This document shows positions 1 to 6,300 of a stretch of DNA of 9,592 bases, piece by piece. The DNA lies in assembly GCA_937920335.1 (NCBI GenBank), contig CALGUT010000124.1, positions 1-9,592 of the forward strand, written 5' to 3'. This DNA comes from an uncultured Opitutales bacterium. Lineage in GTDB: Bacteria; Verrucomicrobiota; Verrucomicrobiia; Opitutales; UBA2995. The notes beneath the pieces are model-generated. The model saw only the letters and a program-made list of their open reading frames with translations. It was not told the origin of the DNA and did no database searches. Made by a program: the position numbers and the translations under genes. The number at the start of each line of letters is the position of its first letter. Within the stretch, counting starts at the first letter, position 1.

Positions 1-117
1 GGAAGATAGGCGCTGCATAATGATCATGTCTGAATTATTAACGGTAGCAATTGTCAGCTTACTCCGATCCGAACACCCCACGAGAGAGAGAGAGTGAATA
101 GCAAAACGTACAGGCAT
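1..117 (-). CDS. Extracellular solute-binding protein (polyol/sugar ABC importer, lipoprotein), 5' end only, runs off the left edge
   Basis: This is the first 39 codons of a minus-strand gene that remains open at the window edge. From ATG 117 the product begins MPVRFAIHSLSLVGC, with a lipobox-like LVGC at residues 12-15. The mature part, KLTIATVNNSDMIIMQRL at residues 20-37, matches my recollection of the mature N-terminus of family 1 solute-binding proteins for polyols and sugars (the SmoE-like 'TIATVNN.DMI.MQ.L' pattern). The role would be a membrane-anchored periplasmic receptor delivering a sugar or sugar alcohol to an ABC importer. The sugar-type ATPase encoded upstream on the same strand (2099-3235) fits as a partner; permeases would lie beyond the edge. 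In-frame stops just upstream close this frame. A (CT)6 tract encodes part of the signal peptide, and a second ATG at 122 lies in another frame, so the N-terminus is uncertain. Family assignment is by eye from about 20 residues. Confidence 0.62.
   Translation of the reverse strand, partial: MPVRFAIHSLSLVGCSDRSKLTIATVNNSDMIIMQRLSS
82..94. repeat. Dinucleotide microsatellite, (GA)6G on plus, (CT)6C on minus
   Basis: Thirteen bases of perfect GA/CT repeat lie within the signal-peptide codons of the solute-binding protein, encoding alternating Leu and Ser. Tracts of this kind can change length by slipped-strand mispairing, and a change not divisible by three bases would shift the frame of the downstream lipoprotein. 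Confidence 0.9.
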
Positions 118-157
118 TTCATTTACCTATGGGTACAGATTTAGCAGACCGCTAAGC

Positions 158-167
158 GACCAAAAAC
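158..167. repeat. GACCAAAAAC element, copy 1 (of 2)
   Basis: This is the same 10-mer as at 2023-2032, about 40 nt upstream of the solute-binding protein start. It adjoins a small CGC-TAA-GCG palindrome (150-158) and an AAAAA-N4-TTTTT inverted repeat (162-175). Its function is unknown; it may be a regulatory site shared by the two minus-strand genes, or coincidence. Confidence 0.25.
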
Positions 168-212
168 CGATTTTTCTTCCAAATTAGGTAAGCTATCCGC
201 CCAGGAATGAGG

Positions 213-1943
213 TCAACCATCCACAAGCGCCAACCGAAACGCAGCCATTTCCTGATCGTTGCGGACAAGTAAGAGATCGCCTACCAATACCGGATGGTTC
301 CACGTTTTTCCTTCAAGGGCAGGGAACCGGGCCAGCTCGGTAAATTCATCGGGAGTTGCTTTGGCCAAGGCCAGCTCACCTTCCTCAGTGATAACGAGGA
401 TTAGATCCTGGTCAGCCAGTAAGAGGAGTTGACCGCTTCCATAGCGGCCTCCCTTCCAGACTCGATTCGATGCCTCAATATTGAACGCAACCAAGCGATT
501 TCCATCGAAGCCATACACATGGCCCTTATGAACAACAAAATCACTGAAGTAAGGTTTCATTCGATTCGTAGTCCAGATTTCTTCGATGCTCCAATTTCCC
601 GATTGATTGGTAACAGACACGCGGCTCAACCCAGATGTCTCGCCCTTACTCATCAGGAGATCTCCATTCTCGTTTTGTGCGGGCTGTACGATACGCGATC
701 CACCCGGCCAATCATAATCCCAGAGGACAGATCCGTTTTTAGGATCGATAGCAACCGCACCCGCCTTACTCATCAAAAGTACCTGTTCAACGCCATCAAT
801 AGTCATTAAATGGGGTGAACTATAACCATCCTTTCCGTTGGGACCCTTCCAAAGTAAATCACCCGAGTCACTATCGTATGCGACGAGGGTACCGCCAGTA
901 GCTACCAATACTTTTCCACCTACAATGAGAGGTGAGCCTGAGAAACCCCAGCCAGGCATTTTGGCACCTGTATCCGTGGGTGCATGACGCGACCAGACAA
1001 CAGAGCCATCGCCCACATTGAGTGCGTTCAGGATGCCCGTTGCGCCCAGAGCGTATACTCGATCACCACTTAGAGCCGGTGTTCCCCTAGGACCTGCCCC
1101 AGCGTTGGCTTCCCAGAAACGTGTGGGGTCGCCGTGCTTCCATACCGGTTGTCCTGTTAGTAAATGATAGCACGAAACCACCTCCTCTTCGCCTCGCTGC
1201 TCTTGAGTAAACACAAGCTCACCCTGAACGGCAAAGGAAGACCATCCAGGTCCGATCGACCGACGCCATAGCTCTTGTGGAGGAGAGGATGACCAATCGG
1301 TATCGAGATGTAGGTTGCGTAGAATGCTGTCCCTGTTAGCCCCACGAAAGCCGGACCATTTAGTATCGCTCGCCCGAAAATCGGCCACTGCGGTAGCACT
1401 TAAATTATCGTCTCCCGATTCAACCATTAGTTGCTCCTCAGCGGTCTTAGACCAGCGCCAGGAGAAGTCATGATTCATATCGCTAGAGAAGCCCGCCGTC
1501 TTCACCAAGCTCCAAACACCGGTGGCCAGGAACAAGATAATTGCCATGGATGCCCATTTTGGACGATCCGAATGTCGTCGGCAAAACACAACCCAAAGAA
1601 TGAAAGCGAGGCACAATCCAGGGATGGCAAACACGGGAAACATAATCCCCATCATCGCCGTTGAGATGCTTTCGTGAAGCAACATTGAGCCAACGAAAAA
1701 AGCCAGCACCATCAAGACGATTCCGCCGATGCGCTCCGCCCACCGTGCCCCACTAAACAACAACCACCATAGCATAAAGCATATGCCAAGAGCCATCGAC
1801 CCCATCACCCCCACAATCATGGCCCCTGGAATGAGAACCGGCACAACGAACCTTAGCAGCCATTGTACTATGACAATCGTTACGCCAGGCCAGAGCCTAA
1901 GAGGTTGAACGGTACTAAAGGAATCGCGGTGCTCTTTTAACAT
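213..1943 (-). CDS. Membrane-anchored PQQ-like beta-propeller protein (5 TM helices + propeller)
   Basis: From ATG 1943 the protein is 576 residues. A TTG 22 codons upstream (2009) is possible but adds a charged stretch with no match I know. Five hydrophobic segments are visible at about residues 20-38, 42-63, 71-90, 98-121 and 130-147, which would place the C-terminal domain in the periplasm if the N-terminus is cytoplasmic. A WRWSKTAEEQ segment (162-171) and W.GFRGANRDS (196-206) precede the propeller; both are typical of PVC-type PQQ-like proteins. Blade motifs include LLTGQPVW (261-268), LNVGDGSVVW (308-317), AYDSDSGDLLW (355-365) and AIDPKNGSVLW (398-408). No catalytic quinoprotein dehydrogenase signature was recognised, so the domain is probably a scaffold or binding module and its function is unknown. 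The gene sits between an ABC ATPase gene and a solute-binding protein gene on the same strand, with a 155-nt gap before it and no clear ribosome binding site. Confidence 0.88.
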   Translation of the reverse strand: MLKEHRDSFSTVQPLRLWPGVTIVIVQWLLRFVVPVLIPGAMIVGVMGSMALGICFMLWWLLFSGARWAERIGGIVLMVLAFFVGSMLLHESISTAMMGIMFPVFAIPGLCLAFILWVVFCRRHSDRPKWASMAIILFLATGVWSLVKTAGFSSDMNHDFSWRWSKTAEEQLMVESGDDNLSATAVADFRASDTKWSGFRGANRDSILRNLHLDTDWSSSPPQELWRRSIGPGWSSFAVQGELVFTQEQRGEEEVVSCYHLLTGQPVWKHGDPTRFWEANAGAGPRGTPALSGDRVYALGATGILNALNVGDGSVVWSRHAPTDTGAKMPGWGFSGSPLIVGGKVLVATGGTLVAYDSDSGDLLWKGPNGKDGYSSPHLMTIDGVEQVLLMSKAGAVAIDPKNGSVLWDYDWPGGSRIVQPAQNENGDLLMSKGETSGLSRVSVTNQSGNWSIEEIWTTNRMKPYFSDFVVHKGHVYGFDGNRLVAFNIEASNRVWKGGRYGSGQLLLLADQDLILVITEEGELALAKATPDEFTELARFPALEGKTWNHPVLVGDLLLVRNDQEMAAFRLALVDG

Positions 1944-2022
1944 GTTGTGTGAATTACACCGCCGAACCGATTTAGTTGCAGTATTTAAAGGATAAAACAG
2001 CGAAACCAAACGTCGACCCTGT

Positions 2023-2032
2023 GACCAAAAAC
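2023..2032. repeat. GACCAAAAAC element, copy 2 (of 2)
   Basis: The 10-mer GACCAAAAAC lies in the gap between the ABC ATPase and PQQ-propeller genes. An identical copy at 158-167 precedes the solute-binding protein gene in the same orientation relative to transcription. This copy is followed by GGTC, making a GACC-N6-GGTC dyad; the other copy lacks the second half. It could be an operator half-site or chance. Confidence 0.25.
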
Positions 2033-2083
2033 GGTCGCAATACTGCAGAGACTAAACACTTTAAATAACGCTCGATTCTCGGC

Positions 2084-2099
2084 ACCAGTTATCACCGGT
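2084..2099 (-). other. Small hairpin overlapping the ABC ATPase stop codon
   Basis: On the minus strand ACCGGT-GATA-ACTGGT can fold as six pairs (one G-U) with a four-base loop, starting within the TAA of the ABC ATPase gene. No U-run follows, so it does not qualify as an intrinsic terminator. It might affect transcript processing. Confidence 0.25.
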
Positions 2100-3235
2100 T
2101 ACGCACCGTCTGGGGTTGCAGCTTGGATTACCTTTTCAGACTGAGGATCAAAGAAGTGCATTTGCTGCATATCCATATGCAACTCAATCGAGCTACCCAT
2201 TTTGTAGGTGTGATCTGAATGCACTTTGGCGACGAGATCCGTAGAGCCGGTATTTAGGTAAAGAAAGGTCTCAGAGCCCATGGGTTCGCAGACTTCGATA
2301 CGGGCTTGAAATGTTGAGGCACTTGCCTCTCCTTTTTGGATCAGATTTTCCGGACGGATCCCAAGTATGATAGATTTATCAGAGTAGTCTTGAACACGTG
2401 AGGAAAGTGCTTCGTTGAGGGAGACGGACACAGCGCCATCTCCATCCTCGATAAACTGGACCGATCCACCGGAATTTGAGATCCGACCTTTAAAGAAGTT
2501 CATGGCAGGACTACCAATGAATCCTGCGACGAACATATTCTGAGGTCGGTTGTAGAGATCGAGAGGTTTATCAACCTGCATGATCTCTCCGTCATTCATG
2601 ACGCAAATCCGATCGCCCATAGTCATTGCTTCGATCTGGTCGTGGGTGACATAGACCATGGTGGCGTCGAGCCGAGAATGCAGTTTGGAAATTTCGGTGC
2701 GCATTTGCACACGCATTTTCGCATCGAGATTAGAGAGCGGTTCATCGAACAAAAAGACCTGAGGTTTCCGAACAATAGCCCGACCGACGGCGACCCGTTG
2801 GCGTTGACCGCCAGAGAGAGCTTTCGGCTTTCGCTTTAGCAAATCAACCAGTCCAAGGACTTCCGCCGCTTCGTTCACCCGCGTCTGTATTTCGTCCTTG
2901 GGCACCTTCTGTAGCTTCAATCCGAAGGCCATATTGTCGAACACCGTCATGTGCGGATAAAGCGCGTAGTTCTGAAACACCATGGCGATGTTCCTATCTT
3001 TTGGTAAGACATCGTTCACACGCTGATCACCAATTAGACAATCACCGCTACTGATCTCCTCCAAGCCAGCAAGCATTCGTAGGGTAGTAGACTTTCCGCA
3101 GCCTGATGGACCCACCAGCACCATGAACTCATGATCCTCAATCTCCAGATCGATTCCTTTAACCGCCGTAACATCTGGTTGCTTTCCAGATCCCGGATAA
3201 ACTTTGGTCAGTGATCTAAATTGTACGGAAGACAT
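2099..3235 (-). CDS. ugpC: Sugar ABC transporter ATP-binding protein (UgpC/MalK/SmoK type)
   Basis: This 378-residue protein is the usual length for carbohydrate-uptake ABC ATPases that energise importers of sugars, polyols or glycerol-3-phosphate from the cytoplasmic face. All nucleotide-binding motifs are intact: Walker A GPSGCGKST (42-50), Q-loop Gln88 in VFQNYALYPH, signature LSGGQ (140-144), Walker B FLFDEP (161-166), D-loop SNLD (168-171) and switch His198 in VTHDQ. The segment from about 240 to 365 is the TOBE/regulatory region typical of the MalK subfamily, including GIRPEN (292-297). The start is ATG 3235, 29 nt after the DUF1080 gene stop, so the two are probably co-transcribed; no Shine-Dalgarno sequence is visible. 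No permease lies in the window, but the truncated solute-binding protein at the left edge on the same strand is a plausible partner. The substrate cannot be read from the ATPase. The symbol denotes the family, not a proven orthologue. Confidence 0.95.
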   Translation of the reverse strand: MSSVQFRSLTKVYPGSGKQPDVTAVKGIDLEIEDHEFMVLVGPSGCGKSTTLRMLAGLEEISSGDCLIGDQRVNDVLPKDRNIAMVFQNYALYPHMTVFDNMAFGLKLQKVPKDEIQTRVNEAAEVLGLVDLLKRKPKALSGGQRQRVAVGRAIVRKPQVFLFDEPLSNLDAKMRVQMRTEISKLHSRLDATMVYVTHDQIEAMTMGDRICVMNDGEIMQVDKPLDLYNRPQNMFVAGFIGSPAMNFFKGRISNSGGSVQFIEDGDGAVSVSLNEALSSRVQDYSDKSIILGIRPENLIQKGEASASTFQARIEVCEPMGSETFLYLNTGSTDLVAKVHSDHTYKMGSSIELHMDMQQMHFFDPQSEKVIQAATPDGA

Positions 3236-3264
3236 ATGTTGCGGGAGTTAGGAGAATCTTAGCT

Positions 3265-4008
3265 CTACTGATCGTAGCTGCCAATTGAGCGATACCAGAT
3301 ATTTCGGAAGCGGACGAGGTCCTTGTGATCCTGTAGCATGAGTGGACCCGTCGAAGCGTGGGGTTCCGACGGCGGCAGATCTTTGTGCGTAGTCGGACCA
3401 AGCAACTCATTGGCATGTTGGACAACCACTCCATTAAGGAGCGCTGTGATACGAGCGGGCTTCGCGAGCTTACCGCCTTCGAATACCGGACATTCCCACA
3501 GAATGTCGTAGGTGTTCCAACTACCGGGTTCTCGGATAGCATTCACTAACGGAGGTCTTTGGCCATAAAGCCCGCCAACCGTTCCATCCGCGTAAGTGGG
3601 ATTCTGATAATTATCGAGCACCTGAATCTCGTAGAGGCCCATGAGGAAAACGCCGCTGTTTCCACGGCCTTGTCCTTCGCCCTTTATCTCGGTCGGGGAA
3701 CGAAACTCTAAATGAAGTTGTATATCACCCAGCGACTCCAAGGTGCGGATATTTCCCGTTTCAGGAATAACCTCGACGCTTCCGTCACCAATCAACTTCC
3801 AAGGAACCGGACCGCCGTTGATTGATTCCCAAGCATTCAGGGTTGAACCATCAAATAGAATCGTGGCATCTGACGGGGGTTCCCCTGAATCACCGGGAGT
3901 TACGACTGGAGGCTGCGGCCGGGATCCATCGTGGACATGGTAACCGGAATCCGTCAATATAGGTGTGTCTGAGTAACCAAGGTGTTCGTTTTCTGGAATG
4001 CGTTTCAT
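3265..4008 (-). CDS. DUF1080 (3-keto-disaccharide hydrolase-like) protein with N-terminal extension
   Basis: The protein has 247 residues from ATG 4008. A GTG at 4050 would overlap the ThuA-like gene and adds nothing recognisable, so ATG is preferred; it lies 17 nt after that gene's stop. The DUF1080 domain runs from about residue 48 to the end: LFDGSTLNAW (51-60), GRGNSGVFL (114-122), YEIQVLDNY (126-134), GGLYGQRPP (145-153), GSWNTYDI (162-169) and LMLQDHKDLVRFRNIWYR (223-240). Members of this family have been shown to act on 3-keto-glycosides, and the fold is lectin/glucanase-like. Residues 10-39, beginning GYSDTPILTDSGYHVHDG, form an extension that I recall in PVC-bacterial DUF1080 proteins. 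No signal peptide is visible, suggesting cytoplasmic action, unlike the many secreted members. Together with the ThuA-like neighbour it suggests metabolism of an imported oxidised sugar or glycoside. Confidence 0.9.
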   Translation of the reverse strand: MKRIPENEHLGYSDTPILTDSGYHVHDGSRPQPPVVTPGDSGEPPSDATILFDGSTLNAWESINGGPVPWKLIGDGSVEVIPETGNIRTLESLGDIQLHLEFRSPTEIKGEGQGRGNSGVFLMGLYEIQVLDNYQNPTYADGTVGGLYGQRPPLVNAIREPGSWNTYDILWECPVFEGGKLAKPARITALLNGVVVQHANELLGPTTHKDLPPSEPHASTGPLMLQDHKDLVRFRNIWYRSIGSYDQ

Positions 4009-4025
4009 TAGAATAGACGGTAAAG

Positions 4026-4688
4026 TTACACCCCGGTGTTCGTCACCCACGAAATACCCTGAGCGAGCACTTTTCTAAATGAAGGATGATTCCAAGCTTG
4101 GGCATCGTGGCCTAATTGGTAACAGAAGACCCGACTGCTTCCGACCGTCTTAGTCCAAGCAGTGGAAGACATTGTCTGAGGATGGTTTACACTCAGAATC
4201 AGATACCCTTCAATCTTTTCATCCGGCATGTGATATCCTTCGTCCACTATCTCGAACGCCTTAACCCCACGCATTATTGGGTGATCGGGATCCATTACTT
4301 CGACGGTCTGCGACACATCAAAGTGAAACTCGAACCCCGCATCTGGTTCTGCAGTTCGGTTGGTAAGTCCCAGGGCACTGTCCCAGAATGACCAGTCAGG
4401 AAACGCGAAAAAGGAGTGGTGCCAGACTACAACCCCTTGACCTCGCTCGAACAAGCGCTCGATAGCAGGGCGCGGATCTCGAAGAAACCACGAAGTACCT
4501 TCATCGGGAATCTCGATTTGCATGGTATAAAACACGACCGCGTCGTAGCTGTCCCGAATCTCCTCGGACGAGGAGCCGAAATCATCCAGATGTTGGACAT
4601 AGGCATTGATACCTTCAAGCTCTCGAAACAGTTGATGAAAAGCCGGTAGATCAAATGGATGCCCTCCGGTGATAACAGCGACTTTCAT
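4026..4688 (-). CDS. ThuA-like domain protein
   Basis: The protein has 220 residues and starts at ATG 4688, 19 nt after the sulfatase stop. It is a single ThuA-like domain, a class I glutamine-amidotransferase-like fold named after the trehalose-utilisation protein of rhizobia. Visible features are the N-terminal strand MKVAVITGGH (1-10), YDAVVFYTM (48-56), GQGVVVWHHSFFAFPDW (84-99) with paired His90-His91, DEGYHM (149-154), and the C-terminal YQLGHDAQAWNHPSFR (190-205) leading into GISWV (211-215). No signal peptide is visible, so it is probably cytoplasmic. ThuA proteins often sit beside DUF1080 proteins and Gfo/Idh/MocA oxidoreductases in loci for 3-keto-sugar metabolism; here the DUF1080 gene follows directly but no oxidoreductase is in the window. 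The exact reaction is not established. Confidence 0.9.
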   Translation of the reverse strand: MKVAVITGGHPFDLPAFHQLFRELEGINAYVQHLDDFGSSSEEIRDSYDAVVFYTMQIEIPDEGTSWFLRDPRPAIERLFERGQGVVVWHHSFFAFPDWSFWDSALGLTNRTAEPDAGFEFHFDVSQTVEVMDPDHPIMRGVKAFEIVDEGYHMPDEKIEGYLILSVNHPQTMSSTAWTKTVGSSRVFCYQLGHDAQAWNHPSFRKVLAQGISWVTNTGV

Positions 4689-4707
4689 GGAAGTTTCGGG
4701 TCCGCAA

Positions 4708-6183
4708 TTATTGAGTAAGATTCCACTCGTCGGTGTAAGGCGTATGCTGCTCCATCATCATGGCCAACAAGCGATCTGCCAAAGCTGGATAAACCGCAGC
4801 TAGGTCACGATCTTCACCCACATCCTTCGTAATATCATAGAGCTCAACAGGGGCATTCTTGTTTTCAAAGAGCCCCTGACGTATCGCTTTCCACTGATTC
4901 AGGTAAAGGAGCGCTTGTTTCCCCGTGGTCGACGGAAATTCCCAATAAAGAAACTCATGGTTTGCTTGAAGATCACCGTTGCCTAAAAGTGTCGGCAAGA
5001 ATGAGATTCCGTCCGTATCTGGCTTTTCGATACCGATTAACTCGGCCATTGCGGGCATCATATCCTGAAAGCCCGACATCAAATCACTCTCCGTTCCAAC
5101 CGGAACTGTGCCGGGCCAGGACACGATGAACGGGACCCGGATTCCTCCATCGTAAAGATCGCGTTTATACCCCTTGAAGTCTCCATTCGAGTTGAAGAAC
5201 TCGTGATCGTGATTGCCCTCTTGATGAGGCCCATTGTCACTTGAGAACAGAATGACAGTATCCTTGGAGAGCCCCAATCGATCAACCACAGCAACGATTT
5301 CGCCCACCCAGTCGTCGATATGCTGAATCATTCGGGCAAACCCTTTTTCCTGAACCGGCCAGTCTTTATCGGCAAAGGCTCCATGATCGGGAACCGCCAT
5401 GCCATCGAACTGTTTTCCGCGGATACGTTCACCTGATTTCGTATAACCACTTCCCGCTTCGTTATTGGCGTGAGGAATATTCAGCGCATAATACAAAAAA
5501 AACGGGTTGTCCTTGTTGTCCTCAATAAAACCCAATGCCTCGTCGTGAATCATCTGAGGAGCGTAATCGACCTTCTTGGTGGCAACACCGCGGCCCTCAA
5601 GGTAATAGGCGACCGGCATGTAATCCGTAGGCTCGTCGAAGAAGTCAGGCACCACATTTCGGAGCATCTCCTTCTTCCCGTTTCGGATTAGAAATTCAGG
5701 ATAATAATTATGAGCATGGAACATATTATTGTAGCCGTAGAACTCGTCAAAGCCGGCCCGATTCGGATCCTTGTCATCCGGAGGCGTTCCAATACCCCAC
5801 TTGCCCATGAGCCCGGTGCGGTAACCCGCCTTTTTGAAAAGCTCGGCTAAAGTAAACTCCTCTTCAGCGAGTGCATTGATCCGATTATCCCGGATTGCAG
5901 CCCGGCCGTTGTGCTTACCTGTCATGAGCACATAGCGCGAAGGAGCACACACCGTGGCACCCGCGTAATGACTCGTGAATCGCATGCCATTTTCGGCTAA
6001 TCGATCCAGGTGGGGCGTCTGGAAGGTCGCTTGCCCGTAGCAGGAAAGGTCACCGTAACCAAGATCATCCGCCAAAATATAGATGACGTTTGGCTTGCCT
6101 AAAAGTGGAGTCGCCATCGCGATCATTGCTAACAACAGAGAACAGTAAGTCTTAGGGGAACTCCTAGACGACCCAGCTTTCAA
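4708..6183 (-). CDS. Secreted arylsulfatase-type sulfatase (S1 family, Cys-type formylglycine)
   Basis: This sulfatase hydrolyses sulfate esters, probably on a glycan or glycoside outside the cytoplasm. With TTG 6183 as start it has 491 residues and a signal peptide (Lys2, then hydrophobic YCSLLLAMIAMATPLLG, residues 13-29). The alternative GTG 6237 gives 509 residues with an acidic, Cys-rich leader; the numbers below use that form. No ATG exists before residue 38, inside the hydrophobic stretch. The catalytic core begins VIYILADDLGYGD with metal ligands Asp57-Asp58. The maturation motif C97-A-P-S-R101 should be converted to formylglycine, which needs an FGE or anSME enzyme not present here. 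GKWGIG (145-150) has Gly where many sulfatases have His. IPH (254-256), SSDNGPH (332-338) with likely metal ligands Asp334/Asn335, and GYKRDLYDGGIRVP (356-369) complete the active-site motifs. It is first in a tightly spaced minus-strand gene run. Confidence 0.95.
   Translation of the reverse strand: MKAGSSRSSPKTYCSLLLAMIAMATPLLGKPNVIYILADDLGYGDLSCYGQATFQTPHLDRLAENGMRFTSHYAGATVCAPSRYVLMTGKHNGRAAIRDNRINALAEEEFTLAELFKKAGYRTGLMGKWGIGTPPDDKDPNRAGFDEFYGYNNMFHAHNYYPEFLIRNGKKEMLRNVVPDFFDEPTDYMPVAYYLEGRGVATKKVDYAPQMIHDEALGFIEDNKDNPFFLYYALNIPHANNEAGSGYTKSGERIRGKQFDGMAVPDHGAFADKDWPVQEKGFARMIQHIDDWVGEIVAVVDRLGLSKDTVILFSSDNGPHQEGNHDHEFFNSNGDFKGYKRDLYDGGIRVPFIVSWPGTVPVGTESDLMSGFQDMMPAMAELIGIEKPDTDGISFLPTLLGNGDLQANHEFLYWEFPSTTGKQALLYLNQWKAIRQGLFENKNAPVELYDITKDVGEDRDLAAVYPALADRLLAMMMEQHTPYTDEWNLTQ
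5495..5502. repeat. Homopolymer A8 (T8 on the coding strand) inside the sulfatase gene
   Basis: Eight T residues on the coding strand encode the Phe-Phe-Leu of NPFFLYYALN, a motif common in sulfatases. The frame is intact here. Such a tract can cause replication or transcription slippage, but conservation of the peptide may explain it fully. Confidence 0.6.
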
Positions 6184-6240
6184 AACTTGGAAAGTCTCGG
6201 CAAGTCCGAAGCAGCACAAATCAGTATTACAGTCCACTAG

Positions 6241-6271
6241 TTGACCTAGAGCTGGAAGTAAGGAATATACT
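6241..6271 (+). promoter_or_regulatory. Candidate sigma70-type promoter for the PQQ-propeller/sirtuin operon
   Basis: TTGACC (6241-6246) and TATACT (6266-6271) each match five of six consensus bases. The 19-bp spacer is longer than ideal. Transcription would start near 6278, leaving about 23 nt of leader before ATG 6301, which has no Shine-Dalgarno sequence. Confidence 0.45.
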
Positions 6272-6292
6272 CGGCATTCAAGTCATCTACAA
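6264..6292 (-). promoter_or_regulatory. Candidate sigma70-type promoter for the sulfatase operon
   Basis: On the minus strand TTGTAG (6292-6287) is followed after 17 bp by TATATT (6269-6264). The -10 box matches five of six consensus bases and the -35 only three. A start near 6257 is predicted, upstream of both candidate sulfatase start codons. The -10 box overlaps that of the divergent promoter. Confidence 0.4.
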
Positions 6293-6300
6293 CTTTAGCT

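Noticed and set aside
150..175. Possible terminator formed by the CGC-TAA-GCG palindrome and AAAAA-N4-TTTTT repeat
   Set aside because: The stems are three GC pairs or five A-T pairs, with no GC-rich stem directly followed by a U-run on either strand.
429..809. 126-residue open frame on plus, antisense to the membrane propeller gene
   Set aside because: It lies wholly within a well-supported gene, shows no recognisable motif and looks like a reading-frame shadow.
213..1943. Identification as membrane glucose dehydrogenase
   Set aside because: The five-helix topology matches, but the propeller is far shorter and no quinoprotein dehydrogenase signature is visible.
2021..2038. GACC-N6-GGTC hairpin as terminator of the ABC ATPase gene
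   Set aside because: The stem is four to six pairs and no U-run follows on the minus strand; it is kept only as part of the repeated element.
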